Shown: positions 54,716 to 64,000, counted from the stretch's first letter. The stretch is DNA of 64,000 nucleotides from Streptomyces celluloflavus (GCA_000720995.1 JOEL01000003.1:124001-188000), one strand, 5' to 3'. Translations and numbers: made by a program. Notes: generated from the sequence alone by a model not told the origin.

Positions 54716-56158
54716 ATGGCCCAGGGCGCCACCGCCGGATCACCACCGGCCGCCAAGCTGACGTTGATGACGCTGACCGCGATGGTGGTCGGCTCGATGG
54801 TGGGCGCCGGGGTGTTCTCGCTGCCTCGGCGTTTCGCCCAGGAGACCGGTGTCGCCGGTGCGCTGATCGCGTGGCTGATCGCCGGCACCGGCATGCTGAT
54901 GCTCGCGCTGGTCTTCCAGTTCCTCGCGGTCCGCAGACCGGAACTGGACGCCGGTGTCTACGCCTACGCCAAAGCGGGCTTCGGCGAATACCTCGGCTTC
55001 TTCTCGGCGTTCGGCTACTGGGCCAGTGCGTGCGTCGGCAATGTGACGTACTGGGTGCTCATCATGTCGACGATCGGCGCCATCGCGCCGGCGCTCGGCG
55101 ACGGCGACACCGTCCTGGCCGTGATCCTGTCGTCGGCCGGCCTCTGGGCGTTCTTCTTCCTCATCCGCCGCGGCGTCAAGGAAGCCGCGGCGGTCAACAG
55201 GATCGTCACGGTGGCCAAGGTCGTCCCCATCGTGGTCTTCGTCATCCTGGCGCTGTTCTTCTTCAAGCCGCATGTCTTCGCCGAGAACTTCGGCGGCGCC
55301 GATTACGCCGGGCCACTGTTCCACCAGGTCCGGGAGACCATGCTGGCCACCGTCTTCGTCTTCCTGGGCGTGGAGGGCGCCAACGTCTACTCGCGGCACG
55401 CCAAACGGCGTGCGGATGTCGGACGCGCCACCGTGCTGGGCTTCCTGAGCGTCTTCGCCGTCTTCGCGTCGGTCACCGTCGTGTCGTACGGCATCCTGCC
55501 GATGGGCGAGATCGCCGAGCTCCGCCAGCCGTCGATGGCCGGTGTGCTGGAGGCGGCGGTCGGCACCTGGGGCAAGGTGTTCGTCAGCGCCGGGCTGATC
55601 GTCTCCGTGCTGGGGGCCTATCTGGCCTGGTCGCTGATGGCCGCCGAGGTGCTGTTCGTCGCGGCCAAGGACAAGGACATGCCCCGCTTCCTGGCCCGCT
55701 CCAGTGCCGGTGACGTCCCGGTGCCGGCGCTGATGATGACGACCCTGCTCTCCCAAGTCGTCCTCGTCATCACGCTGTTCTCCGGCGACGCGTTCAATTT
55801 CGCACTCGATCTGACCAGTGCGCTGTCCCTGATCCCCTTCCTGCTGGCGGCGGCGTTCGCCCTCAAGATCTCGCTGCCGCTCGCCGGCGCCGCCCGGGAG
55901 AGCGGCCGGACCACCGGCCAGCTGATCATCGCGGCGCTGGCCACCGTCTACACGGCCTTCCTGCTCTACGCGGCCGGGCTGAGCTACTTCCTGATGTCCT
56001 TCATCCTCTACGCACCGGCCACGTTCCTGTTCGTGCAGGCCCGGCGCGAACAGGGCCGGCGGCCGTTCTCCCCCGCCGAGTCGGTCATCTGCGCCGTCTC
56101 GATCCTCGGCGCCGTCGCCGGCGTGGCCGCCCTGGCGACCGGCTGGATCAGCCTCTGA
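54716..56158 (+). CDS. arcD: Arginine/ornithine antiporter-like APC permease
   Basis: 480 residues, about twelve hydrophobic segments. The basic amino-acid/polyamine antiporter motif is clear in [37 protein letters not shown] is typical of ArcD. It exchanges external arginine for internal ornithine. ATG at 54716 was preferred because the transport domain starts soon after; ATG at 54620 would add 32 residues. It lies 47 bases ahead of arcA, forming an arcDA unit. Confidence 0.88.
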   Translation: MAQGATAGSPPAAKLTLMTLTAMVVGSMVGAGVFSLPRRFAQETGVAGALIAWLIAGTGMLMLALVFQFLAVRRPELDAGVYAYAKAGFGEYLGFFSAFGYWASACVGNVTYWVLIMSTIGAIAPALGDGDTVLAVILSSAGLWAFFFLIRRGVKEAAAVNRIVTVAKVVPIVVFVILALFFFKPHVFAENFGGADYAGPLFHQVRETMLATVFVFLGVEGANVYSRHAKRRADVGRATVLGFLSVFAVFASVTVVSYGILPMGEIAELRQPSMAGVLEAAVGTWGKVFVSAGLIVSVLGAYLAWSLMAAEVLFVAAKDKDMPRFLARSSAGDVPVPALMMTTLLSQVVLVITLFSGDAFNFALDLTSALSLIPFLLAAAFALKISLPLAGAARESGRTTGQLIIAALATVYTAFLLYAAGLSYFLMSFILYAPATFLFVQARREQGRRPFSPAESVICAVSILGAVAGVAALATGWISL

Positions 56159-56205
56159 CCGCGGCCGTGCCCGTCGCCCGAGCCGAGTCCCAGAAAGGGC
56201 CCATC

Positions 56206-57468
56206 ATGACGAACGACACCACCGCCGCCCCGCCGGTTCTCGGCGTCCACTCCGAGGTCGGCAAGCTGCGCAAGGTGCTGGTCTGCGCGCCGGGGCTCGC
56301 CCACCGCCGGCTCACCCCGACCAACGCCGACGACCTGCTCTTCGACGATGTGATGTGGGTGGAGAACGCGCAGCGCGACCATGCCGACTTCGTCAACAAG
56401 CTCCGCGGGCGGGGCGTCGACGTCGTCGAACTCCACGATCTGCTCGCCGGGACCATGGCGATTCCCGACGCCCGGGAGTGGCTCCTCGACCGCAAGATCA
56501 CCGCGAACGAGGTCGGCCTCGGGCTCATCGACAGCACCCGGGCCTTCTTGGAGACACTCGATCCGCGCGGCCTCGCCGAGTACCTGATCGGCGGCCTCGC
56601 CGCCGCCGACCTCCCGGACGAGTTCCGGCCCGACTACCTCGGTCTCGCCCGCGAGTCGACCGGCGTGCAGGAGTACCTCATGCCGCCGCTGCCGAACACC
56701 CTGTACACCCGCGACACGACGTGCTGGCTGTACGGCGGCGTGACGCTGAACCCGCTGTACTGGCCGGCCCGCCACGACGAGACGCTGCTGATGAAGGCCG
56801 TCTACCGGTTCCACCCCGACTTCACCGGCAGCACCGTGTGGTGGGGAGACCCCGAGCGGGAGTGGGGGCAGGCGTCGTTCGAGGGCGGCGACATCATGCC
56901 GGTCGGCAACGGCGTCGTGCTGATGGGCATGAGTGAACGGACGTCCCGGCAGGCGATCACGCAGGTGGCGGCGGCGCTGTTCGCGAACGGTGCGGCCGAG
57001 CACGTCATCGTCGCGGGGATGCCGAAACTGCGGTCGGCGATGCATCTCGACACCGTCTTCACCTTCGCCGACCGGGACGTCGTCACCCTGTATCCGAAGA
57101 TCATGGACAGTGTGCACACGTTCTCGCTGCGGCCGAGCGACAAGGCGCCCGGCCTCACGATCAGCGACGAAGGGTCCCGCACCTTCGTCGAGGTGGTCAC
57201 CCGGGCGCTCGGCCTGCCGGGGATGCGGGTGATCGAGACGGGCGGCGATGTGTACGCGTCCGAGCGGCAGCAGTGGGACAGCGGCAACAACGCCGTCGCC
57301 GTCGAACCGGGCGTGGTCTTCACCTACGACCGCAACACCCAGACCAACACCCTGCTGCGCAAGGCCGGTGTCGAGGTCATCACCATCGTCGGCGCCGAAC
57401 TCGGCCGGGGGCGGGGCGGCGGGCACTGCATGACCTGCCCCCTCATCCGGGAGCCCGTCGACTTCTGA
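56206..57468 (+). CDS. arcA: Arginine deiminase
   Basis: 420 residues. N-terminal [15 protein letters not shown], substrate loops [10 protein letters not shown] and [17 protein letters not shown], and the catalytic Cys in [10 protein letters not shown] (C408). It converts arginine to citrulline and ammonia in the cytoplasm. No ornithine transcarbamylase (arcB) or carbamate kinase (arcC) is adjacent, so the pathway is either scattered or used for ammonia and acid tolerance. ATG at 56206 follows AGAAAGGG. Confidence 0.96.
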   Translation: MTNDTTAAPPVLGVHSEVGKLRKVLVCAPGLAHRRLTPTNADDLLFDDVMWVENAQRDHADFVNKLRGRGVDVVELHDLLAGTMAIPDAREWLLDRKITANEVGLGLIDSTRAFLETLDPRGLAEYLIGGLAAADLPDEFRPDYLGLARESTGVQEYLMPPLPNTLYTRDTTCWLYGGVTLNPLYWPARHDETLLMKAVYRFHPDFTGSTVWWGDPEREWGQASFEGGDIMPVGNGVVLMGMSERTSRQAITQVAAALFANGAAEHVIVAGMPKLRSAMHLDTVFTFADRDVVTLYPKIMDSVHTFSLRPSDKAPGLTISDEGSRTFVEVVTRALGLPGMRVIETGGDVYASERQQWDSGNNAVAVEPGVVFTYDRNTQTNTLLRKAGVEVITIVGAELGRGRGGGHCMTCPLIREPVDF

Positions 57469-57637
57469 GCCCCGGCCCCGGGGCGGCGGCCGTCCCCGAC
57501 GCTCCGCGCGTAACTCCCATAACAGAATAAAATTGGATATAGGGTCTGATTGCTTCGCACGGCACGCACCACCCCGGGGCCATTTCCCTCAGCCGGCGAT
57601 CGCCACCTCACACACCACGAAACGGCTGTACTCCAGG

Positions 57638-57691
57638 CAGTCCACCCCATCCACGCCATCCACACCGTCCGTGCCACCCACGCAGTCCACC
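57638..57691. repeat. Six imperfect 9-bp units in the leader of the baeRF gene
   Basis: Degenerate units such as CCATCCACG, CCATCCACA, CCGTCCGTG and CCACCCACG occur back to back between an AT-rich promoter-like stretch (about 57510-57548) and the start codon at 57735. Confidence 0.6.
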
Positions 57692-57734
57692 GTCCAAGGG
57701 AAGAGCAACGGCGTCTCCGCCGGAAAGGGCCTCC

Positions 57735-58832
57735 ATGCACCCCGTTCTCAGTCCTGCCGTCCTCGCCCGGCTGCGCAAACCGCGTCCGTACCCGGCGGTC
57801 TCCATCGTGCTGCCGACCCACCGCCGCGAACCGGACAACACGCAGGACCCCATCCGTCTGCGGAACCTGCTCGCCGAGGCCAAGGAGCGGCTCGCGGCGG
57901 ACCCGGCCGTGACCCGGGAGCGGCGGACCGACGTCATCGGGCAGTTGGACGGTGCGCTCAAAGAGATCGATCTGGCGCACGCCGAGGACGGGCTGGTCAT
58001 CTTCGCCGCGCCCGGCGAGCATGAGGTGTGGTCGCTGGGGCGCACGGTGCCCGCCCGGGTGGTGCTCTCCGACACGTTCCTCACCCGGAACCTCGTGGCC
58101 GCCCACGCCGCCGAACCCTCCTTCTGGGCGCTGGTCATCTCGGCCGACCGCATCTCTCTCTGGAGCGGCGGCGCCGAGCACGTCACGGAGCACCGCACCG
58201 GGGACTTCCCGCTGACCCGGGATCTGGAGGCCCCGGACTCCGAGCGCAAGGAACAGATCGGCGATCTGCCCAGCACCTTCCGCGACGAGCAGACCCGCCA
58301 GTTCCTGCGCACGGCGGACACCGCCGTGGAACACCTGCTGGCGTCCGCCCCCCGGCCGCTGTACGTACTCGGGGAGGCGGCGGCGCTCTCGCTGCTCGAC
58401 GAGGTCGGCACGGTCGCCCGGCACGCCACCGCCCATATCCCGCACGGTGGTCTGAGCCGCGCGTCGGCCGAGGCCGTCCGCGCGGCGGTGCTGCCGGCCG
58501 TCGCGGCACAGGCGCGGCAGGAGGTCGACGCCGTCCTGGCGGACCTGACGGACGCCCAGGGACGGCAGAAGTTCGCCGCCGGGATCGACGAGGTCTGGCA
58601 GTGCGTGTCCGAGGGACGGGTGCGGATCCTCGCCGTGGAGGAGCACTACCGGGAGACCGTCCGGGCGACCGGCGACCATCTGGTCCCGGCGGAACCGGGC
58701 GACCCGGACTCCCGGGACGACATGGTCGACGAGATCGTGGAACAGGCCCTGGAGACCGACGCCCGGGTGACCTTCGTACCGGACGACACGCTCGCCGGTA
58801 TGGGCCGGATCGCCTGCGTCCTGCGGTACTGA
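57735..58832 (+). CDS. Release-factor-like (baeRF) family protein
   Basis: 365 residues matching the bacterial archaeo-eukaryotic release-factor-like group (baeRF3): YPAVSIVLPTHRREPDNTQD near the front, a central nuclease-like domain (FWALVISADRISLWSG) and a C-terminal eRF1-3-like domain (VTFVPDDTLAGMGRIACVLRY). Some databases mislabel these as chemotaxis proteins. They are proposed to act on stalled ribosomes or as RNases. ATG at 57735 follows AAAGGGC. An AT-rich promoter-like patch lies ~200 bases upstream. Confidence 0.78.
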   Translation: MHPVLSPAVLARLRKPRPYPAVSIVLPTHRREPDNTQDPIRLRNLLAEAKERLAADPAVTRERRTDVIGQLDGALKEIDLAHAEDGLVIFAAPGEHEVWSLGRTVPARVVLSDTFLTRNLVAAHAAEPSFWALVISADRISLWSGGAEHVTEHRTGDFPLTRDLEAPDSERKEQIGDLPSTFRDEQTRQFLRTADTAVEHLLASAPRPLYVLGEAAALSLLDEVGTVARHATAHIPHGGLSRASAEAVRAAVLPAVAAQARQEVDAVLADLTDAQGRQKFAAGIDEVWQCVSEGRVRILAVEEHYRETVRATGDHLVPAEPGDPDSRDDMVDEIVEQALETDARVTFVPDDTLAGMGRIACVLRY

Positions 58833-59009
58833 CCCGGCGGCGGTACCGGCCCGCCGGTGTGGCGGAGCCCCGGCGCCCGTCCGGTCGGCACCTCAATGGA
58901 TCAGCAGGGTTCGCGGCTGGCGGGCGGTACACCCAGCATGGACGAGGCGGACCCCGACAGAAGCGCCGGCGGCAGCGGCCGGGGCGTCGCGGTGAAAGGA
59001 CGGGACGCG

Positions 59010-59636
59010 ATGAGCAGGACCTTCTCCCCCGGCGCCGGCGCGCACCGACGACGGCTGCCCGCGGCCCTGGTGTGCGTACTCGCCACGGGGTCGCTCGCGG
59101 GTGCCCTCGTCTCGTGCCACAGCGGCGGCGGCAACGGCGGTGCCTCGTTCAGCCCGCGCCCGACACCACCCCATACCGCCTCGTTCTCGGGCACACCGCC
59201 GTCGTCCATCGCGTCGAGCGCCGAGTCCGCCCGCGCCTCCGCCTCCGCCGCGGCCTCCTCCGCGTCGGCGGCCGCGTCCGCGTTCGAGGCATCGGTCTCG
59301 GCCGAGTCGGCCCGCGCCAACGAGGCGGCGGCGGCCGAACTGAAGAAGGTGCACGACCGGGGCAACGCACTGTCCGACGTGTCGCTGACCGGTAAGCCGC
59401 GGGCCGAGACCGCCGGTCTGCTGGTCGCCGTGGTGAACATCGTCAACCGGACCGACAAGAAGGCGTCGTACGCGGTGCAGGTCGACTTCGTGGACACGTC
59501 CGGGAAGACGGTCGAGAGCAGGACCGTGGGGGCGGAGAAGCTCGGTCCGGGGGAGCGCGCGCAGCCCCTCGCCGTCAGCGACAAACCGGCCGATGTGAAG
59601 CTCACCCCCCGGGTCGCCAAGGCTCAGCGGTACTGA
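59010..59636 (+). CDS. Lipoprotein with Ala/Ser-rich helix and FxLYD-like domain
   Basis: 208 residues. The signal ends at lipobox LVSC (C36). A Pro/Ser linker is followed by an Ala/Ser/Glu-rich stretch (about 65-115) that could form an extended helix or stalk. The C-terminal ~90 residues form a beta-rich domain (LLVAVVNIVNRTDKKASYAV, then DTSGKTVESR) like FxLYD domains. Probably anchored to the outer face of the membrane. ATG at 59010 follows GAAAGGA. Confidence 0.75.
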   Translation: MSRTFSPGAGAHRRRLPAALVCVLATGSLAGALVSCHSGGGNGGASFSPRPTPPHTASFSGTPPSSIASSAESARASASAAASSASAAASAFEASVSAESARANEAAAAELKKVHDRGNALSDVSLTGKPRAETAGLLVAVVNIVNRTDKKASYAVQVDFVDTSGKTVESRTVGAEKLGPGERAQPLAVSDKPADVKLTPRVAKAQRY

Positions 59637-59682
59637 CGCCGGTCCTCCGGGCACCGGCTCGCCGTCCGCGCGGCACCCGCCG

Positions 59683-61308
59683 TCAGGGCGCGAGGTGGCG
59701 GATGTGCTCCGCGAAGCGGGTGAAGGCGGCCTCCTGCCGCCATTCGAGGGTGGCCTTGGGGCTGTTGGCGAGGAAGTGCGCGCAGCTCTGCCGCGGGGCC
59801 CGGGTGCCGGGCCGCTCCCCGCGGCAGGGGACGGCCGGGGTGAAGGCGCGCGGTCCGTCGCGCCCGGCGTCCCACAGGCTGTCACCCGGGAGGAAGGCGT
59901 GGTCCAGCGAGGCACGGGCCAGATCCTTCAGCTCGCGGTAGTCGAGCCGGTAGGTGCGGGCCGCATAACGGTACTCCTCGCCGATGTCGGTACGGGAGAT
60001 ACCCGGGTCATCGGTCGAGAGCACGACCGGGACGCCGTAGCGACGGTAGAGCGGGAAAGGGTGCTCGGCTCCGTGGACACCGAGGATCTGCCGGTTGCTG
60101 GTCAGCGGCACCTCCACCGCGATCCCCCGCCGGGCCATGGTGCGCAGAAGGGCGGCGGCGTGGTCCTCGTGGGCCACGTCGACGCCGTGGCCGATGCGTT
60201 CGGCCCGGCCGGTGCGGACGGCCTCGCCGATGTGGAAGCGGAGGTCGGACGGGCCGACGAGGCCGGCGGTGAGTTCACCGGCGTGCAGCGTGATGTGGGC
60301 GCGCGGGTAGACGCCGTGCAGGTAATTCAGCATCCGCATCTGGAGACGGTAGTCGCGCAGCGCGTTCGCCCCGTCTTCCGGCTGCACCAGGTTCACGGCG
60401 ACGAACCGCGGATCGCGTTCGGCGAGCCGCATGCCGAGGGCGAGCTGGGTGAAGACCCGCTCGGGTGAACTTCCTCGGGACGTCTGGTAGATGAAGCGGA
60501 AGGGCAGCCGGCAGCCGGGGTGGGGGTGGCCGGTGCCGCACTCCCCCGCCGCGCGGAACTCCGCCAGCGCCGCGTCGGTCTCCCGCTCGGCCCGGCGTAC
60601 GAGGCGGTCCAGTTTCCCGTCGGCCAGGAGCAGCCGGTGCAGCCGCGCGAGGTCCGGATGGAAGCCGACGTCCGCCGCGAGTTGTTCGCTGCCGGTGGCG
60701 GCGGGGGCCACCATGGTCTCCAGGTAGAACTGGTGGTTCCGGGCGGCGGTGTCCGCCACCTCGGCGAGCAACCTGCCGATGTGGGCATCGGAGACCGCAC
60801 GGAACTTGTCGAAGGCGCCGAAGAAGTGGTCGTGCCCGGACTCCCCCGGCGGGAAGTCCTGCATCGACCAGGCCCGCAGGATCCGCCGCCGGAAGCCGGC
60901 GTCCGTCCGGGCCTGCGTGGCCGGGCGGGTGTGCCGGCCGCAGGGCGCCAGCCGGGCGGTCAGGGTCCGTTCGTCGACGCAGAGTCCGTCCTCGCCGGCG
61001 AGCCGGATCAGCAGTTCGGTCGAGGCGGCTCCGGAGAGGTGGTTGTGCAGATCGGCGCCCTTGGGCAGGTCCCGGAAGAAGGCCCGGAGCGCCGCCGGCC
61101 GGTCCTCGACGGCCTTGAGATAGGCGGAAACGCGCTGGTCGGCGGCGGGCGGCGCGGCCGGCTGCGGGGCGGGCGCGGCGGCGGGCAACAGCGACAGCAA
61201 TGCCGCACAGCCCAGGACCGGCAGGAGCGGGGTGCGGCGGTGGCGCCGTCGGCGCGTGCGGGGGGTGAGGGTGGGCACAGGCGCATCTTGCCGATACGGC
61301 ACACCCAT
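59683..61308 (-). CDS. Secreted adenosine deaminase-family protein (ADGF-like)
   Basis: 541 residues. A signal-like segment with several arginines (RRRRHRRTPLLPVLG, about residues 19-47) is followed by the deaminase barrel: H88-N-H90 (GADLHNHLSG), TLHAGE, RIGHGVDV, VEVPLTSNRQ and LSTDDPG. All zinc and catalytic motifs are present, so hydrolysis of adenosine to inosine (or a related nucleoside) outside the cell is expected. The C-terminal ~80 residues have extra cysteines. The start at 61308 has a weak ribosome site. Confidence 0.85.
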   Translation of the reverse strand: MGVPYRQDAPVPTLTPRTRRRRHRRTPLLPVLGCAALLSLLPAAAPAPQPAAPPAADQRVSAYLKAVEDRPAALRAFFRDLPKGADLHNHLSGAASTELLIRLAGEDGLCVDERTLTARLAPCGRHTRPATQARTDAGFRRRILRAWSMQDFPPGESGHDHFFGAFDKFRAVSDAHIGRLLAEVADTAARNHQFYLETMVAPAATGSEQLAADVGFHPDLARLHRLLLADGKLDRLVRRAERETDAALAEFRAAGECGTGHPHPGCRLPFRFIYQTSRGSSPERVFTQLALGMRLAERDPRFVAVNLVQPEDGANALRDYRLQMRMLNYLHGVYPRAHITLHAGELTAGLVGPSDLRFHIGEAVRTGRAERIGHGVDVAHEDHAAALLRTMARRGIAVEVPLTSNRQILGVHGAEHPFPLYRRYGVPVVLSTDDPGISRTDIGEEYRYAARTYRLDYRELKDLARASLDHAFLPGDSLWDAGRDGPRAFTPAVPCRGERPGTRAPRQSCAHFLANSPKATLEWRQEAAFTRFAEHIRHLAP

Positions 61309-61622
61309 GGGGGACGAATCCGGTATGACGGCCTCGATCGGATGAGCGGGCGCCGCGCCCGGGGCGTATCCCTCCCTGCGGGAAGCGCGGTCCGGCCGTG
61401 TGGTGACCGGTCGGCCCATCGGCCGCCACCGTCTTCATGCCCCTGCGTCGCCCCGTCCCTCGGCACCCGGCCGCTTACGCGCCGCCGGTGCGGCCGGGGA
61501 AAGTGGCAGCCGGTCCCGGGGTGCGGCACCGTGGGAGGAAGGCGGCGGGGACGGCCCGCCAGGACGGAGCGGTGCCCGCCCGCCGGGCCGGAGCGGTGCC
61601 GTCGGCCGGGAAGGAGCGGTGC

Positions 61623-62654
61623 GTGGAGCCGGTCGAGGCGCTGGAGCGGATCGCCTTTCTGCTGGAGCGGCAGGGCGCGGTGACCTATCGCGTACAGGCG
61701 TTCCGTACGGCGGCGGCGGTGATCGGCGAGCTGTCCGGCGAGGAGGTACGGCGGCGGGCGCTGAACGGGTCGCTCGCGCGGGTCAAGGGGCTGGGCCCCA
61801 AGACCAGCGGGGTGGTGGAGGAAGCGCTCGCCGGGCGGGTGCCCGGCTATCTGGCGCGCCTGACGGCGGAGGCGGGCGGCCCGCTGGTGGACGGGGAGCG
61901 GGGGCAACGGCTGCGGCGGGCGCTGCGCGGCGACTGCCATCTGCACTCCAACTGGTCGGACGGCGGCAGCCCCGTCGAGGCGATGGCCCGCGCCGCCCGC
62001 GACCTGGGACACCGGTGGTGCGTACTGACCGACCACTCCCCCCGGCTCACCATCGCCCACGGGCTGACCGCCGACCGGCTGCGGGAGCAGCTGACGCTGG
62101 TGGCGGCCGTGAACGAGCAACTGGCGCCGTTCCGGCTGCTGACCGGGATCGAGTGCGACATCCTCGACGACGGCCGCCTCGACCAGGAGCCGGAACTGCT
62201 GGCGGAGCTGGACATGGTGGTGGCCTCGGTGCACTCCAAACTGCGGATGGACGCCGCGGCGATGACCCGGCGGCTGGTGGCGGCGGTCGGCAACCCGCTC
62301 GTCGATGTGCTCGGCCACTGCACCGGCCGACAGCTCACCGGCACGCTGCGGCCGCCGTCGCAGTTCGACGCCGGGCTCGTCTTCGCGGCCTGCGCGGCGT
62401 ACGACACCGCGGTGGAGATCAACTGCCGTCCGGACCGCCTCGATCCGCCGCGTCCGCTGCTGCGGCAGGCGCTCGACGCGGGCACGCTGTTCGCCATCGA
62501 CAGCGACGCCCACGCGCCGGGCCAGCTGGACTGGCAGATCTACGGGTGTGCGCGGGCCGAGGAGTGCGGCGTGCCCGCGGACCGGATCATCAACACCTGG
62601 ACGGCCCGCCAGGTGACGGCATGGACCGGCACCGGCAGCACCCCCGGACGCTGA
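61623..62654 (+). CDS. PHP-domain phosphoesterase with PolX-like N-terminus
   Basis: 343 residues. An N-terminal helix-hairpin-helix part (VEALERIAFLLERQGA, then VKGLGPKTSG) resembles the 8-kDa end of DNA polymerase X. The PHP domain follows with H106 and H108 (CHLHSNWSDGG), LTDHSPRL, ASVHSKL, LGHCTGR and IDSDAHAPG. The polymerase palm is missing compared with full PolX, so it is likely a DNA-repair nuclease or phosphatase. GTG at 61623 has AAGGAG 8 bases upstream. Confidence 0.88.
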   Translation: MEPVEALERIAFLLERQGAVTYRVQAFRTAAAVIGELSGEEVRRRALNGSLARVKGLGPKTSGVVEEALAGRVPGYLARLTAEAGGPLVDGERGQRLRRALRGDCHLHSNWSDGGSPVEAMARAARDLGHRWCVLTDHSPRLTIAHGLTADRLREQLTLVAAVNEQLAPFRLLTGIECDILDDGRLDQEPELLAELDMVVASVHSKLRMDAAAMTRRLVAAVGNPLVDVLGHCTGRQLTGTLRPPSQFDAGLVFAACAAYDTAVEINCRPDRLDPPRPLLRQALDAGTLFAIDSDAHAPGQLDWQIYGCARAEECGVPADRIINTWTARQVTAWTGTGSTPGR

Positions 62655-62773
62655 CGGGGCGTGGGGCGGCACGGCCGCCAGCGTCGCCACCCGCCCCATC
62701 TCGCCGTCACACAGGCCCCTGGGGCACCTCTGGCCCCTGTGGTGCGAAACCCGTTATTAGGAGGAATTTACCG

Positions 62774-62812
62774 GTGAGAAACCCCACGCACCCGATTGGC
62801 CGCTACGGGTAG
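62774..62812 (+). CDS. 12-residue leader ORF upstream of asnB
   Basis: GTG start 9 bases after a perfect AGGAGG (62759-62764), encoding MRNPTHPIGRYG and a TAG stop, 67 bases before asnB. The ribosome site is much stronger than that of asnB. Leader peptides of this size control amino-acid genes by attenuation or translational coupling. I know of no described peptide of this sequence. It could also be a short bioactive or modified peptide. Confidence 0.6.
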   Translation: MRNPTHPIGRYG

Positions 62813-62825
62813 TGCGGACCCCTCG

Positions 62826-62860
62826 ACGGAGAGATGGTCGCTACACGCAACCGTCTCCGT
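62826..62860 (+). promoter_or_regulatory. Hairpin between leader ORF and asnB
   Basis: 7-bp perfect arms ACGGAGA/TCTCCGT with further GGT/ACC pairing inside. It ends next to the AGGAATGAGG stretch that must serve as the asnB ribosome site. It could be an attenuator or a ribosome-site shield linked to translation of the leader. Confidence 0.55.
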
Positions 62861-62879
62861 AGGAATGAGGCTGATAGCC

Positions 62880-64000
62880 GTGTGCGGGATAACCGGATGG
62901 ATCTCCTATCGACGTGACCTGACCGCTCACCAGGAATCCGTCGATGCCATGACCGAGACGATGTCCTGCCGTGGACCCGATGCCCGGGGCACCTGGGTGA
63001 CGCCGCGGGCCGCGCTCGGCCACCGGCGGCTCGCCGTCATCGACCTCCCCGGCGGCGCGCAGCCCATGGAGGCGGGCACCGACGACGGCGCGGTCGCGAT
63101 GGTGTACTCCGGTGAGGCGTACAACTACGTGGAGCTGCGCGAGGAGTTACGGCGCCGCGGCCACCGCTTCACGACCGACTCCGACACCGAGGTCGTCCTG
63201 CGCGGCTACCTCCAGTGGGGCGAGGAGGTGGCCGGGAAGCTCAACGGCATGTACGCCTTCGCGATCTGGGACACCCGGACCGAGAAGCTGGTCATGATCC
63301 GCGACCGGATGGGCATCAAGCCCTTCTACTTCTACGAGACGGACGACGGTCTGCTGTTCGGCTCGGAGCCCAAGGCGATCCTCGCCAACCCGCTGGCCAC
63401 CGCGGAGGTCGGCCCGGACGGTCTGCGGGAGATCTTCTCGTTCGCCAAGACTCCCGGGGCCGCGGTGTGGGAGGGGATGCGCGAGCTGCGGCCCGGACAT
63501 GTGGCCGTGCTGGACCGCAACGGCCTGCGTGAGCACGCCTACTGGCAGCTGACGGCGACCGAGCACACGGACAGCCGGCAGGAGACCGTGGCGCACGTCC
63601 GCGAGCTGCTGGAGGACATCATCGCCCGCCAGCTGGTGGCGGATGTGCCGCGCTGCTCGCTGCTCTCCGGCGGCCTCGACTCCTCCGCGATGACCGCGCT
63701 CGCCGCCAAGCAGCTGGGGGAACATGGCGAGACGGTCCGCAGTTTCGCCGTCGACTTCCCCGGCCAGGCCGAGAACTTCCGCGCCGAGGACATCAGCCCC
63801 ACGCAGGACACCCCGTTCGTGCACGCCGTCAAGGACCATGTGCACAGCGACCACAGCGACATCGTGCTGGACGGCGCGGCGCTGTCCGACCCGGCCGTGC
63901 GGCGGGCCGCCGTCGGGGCCCGCGACCTCCCGGTCGGGCTCGGCGACCGGGACAACTCCCTGTTTCTGCTGTTCAAGGCGGTCCGCGAGCAGTCCACCGT
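62880..64000 (+). CDS. asnB: Glutamine-hydrolysing asparagine synthetase (3' end outside window)
   Basis: The first 373 codons are present. GTG is followed at once by Cys2 (CGITGWISY), the nucleophile of class II glutamine amidotransferases after Met removal. The amidotransferase half contains SCRGPDARG, LGHRRLAVIDL and MVYSGEAYN. The synthetase half has the ATP pyrophosphatase loop LSGGLDSS (263-268 for SGGLDS). It makes asparagine from aspartate, ATP and glutamine. A homologue devoted to secondary metabolism or cell-wall amidation cannot be excluded without the end. Confidence 0.93.
   Translation, partial: MCGITGWISYRRDLTAHQESVDAMTETMSCRGPDARGTWVTPRAALGHRRLAVIDLPGGAQPMEAGTDDGAVAMVYSGEAYNYVELREELRRRGHRFTTDSDTEVVLRGYLQWGEEVAGKLNGMYAFAIWDTRTEKLVMIRDRMGIKPFYFYETDDGLLFGSEPKAILANPLATAEVGPDGLREIFSFAKTPGAAVWEGMRELRPGHVAVLDRNGLREHAYWQLTATEHTDSRQETVAHVRELLEDIIARQLVADVPRCSLLSGGLDSSAMTALAAKQLGEHGETVRSFAVDFPGQAENFRAEDISPTQDTPFVHAVKDHVHSDHSDIVLDGAALSDPAVRRAAVGARDLPVGLGDRDNSLFLLFKAVREQST

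Overview
The window is a chromosomal piece of a high-GC actinobacterium, almost certainly a Streptomyces. Codon third positions are nearly all G or C, GTG starts and 4-base stop/start overlaps are common, and the families present are typical of that genus: monomeric isocitrate dehydrogenase, a PAS/LuxR regulator, a CbtBA cobalt module and many secreted proteins and lipoproteins. About 50 genes are supported. The first (metE) and last (asnB) run off the window. I saw no transposase, integrase, CRISPR array, rRNA or tRNA. All identifications come from reading the sequence; no database search was run.

Layout. 1-5704 has a cobalt/B12 and methionine theme: metE, cbtBA on the minus strand behind a cobalamin riboswitch, and a divergent BtuFCD-type ABC transporter. 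5705-8783 is an accessory segment: a two-gene operon (cucumopine-synthase-like protein plus a DAO-family FAD oxidoreductase) bracketed by two inverted copies of a ~95-bp repeat. 8784-11215 is a P450 plus PvcA/DIT1-type isocyanide synthase pair. 11591-16883 is a copper block (Met/Gly-rich membrane protein, CopA ATPase, PCuAC-like protein, a divergent ECF sigma and zinc-finger anti-sigma pair, a His/Met-rich membrane protein). 17193-19310 holds an aldo/keto reductase and a membrane-anchored thioredoxin-fold protein.

19754-25133 is a molybdenum hydroxylase operon (CoxM-CoxL-CoxS-CoxG order) followed by a MarR regulator. 25402-32169 mixes an ArsR regulator, an FAD monooxygenase with a palindromic operator, an ATP-dependent DNA ligase, an orphan ctaD, a MarR/cupin pair sharing an operator region and a secreted RGD-repeat protein. 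32323-38760 is a tightly coupled ATP-grasp / PEP-dikinase-like / MFS operon with a divergent PAS-LuxR regulator, which looks like a small specialised-metabolite or modification locus. 39012-43969 contains a secreted Cys-containing protein, an APC permease, a diaminopimelate-decarboxylase homologue and a LysR regulator.

44085-49189 is a five-gene minus-strand operon: amino-acid ABC transporter, D-aminoacylase and a penicillin-binding-like serine hydrolase, probably for import and breakdown of D-amino-acid derivatives. 49579-57468 covers a phosphoribosyltransferase-hydrolase fusion, a YdjM-type membrane protein, icd and the arginine deiminase pair arcD-arcA. 57735-62654 holds a baeRF-type protein, a lipoprotein, a secreted adenosine-deaminase homologue and a PolX-like PHP protein. 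62774-64000 is asnB behind a 12-codon leader ORF and a strong hairpin.

The best candidates for something undescribed are the opine-like cassette with its inverted repeats, the isocyanide synthase/P450 pair, the ATP-grasp/dikinase/MFS operon and the asnB leader.
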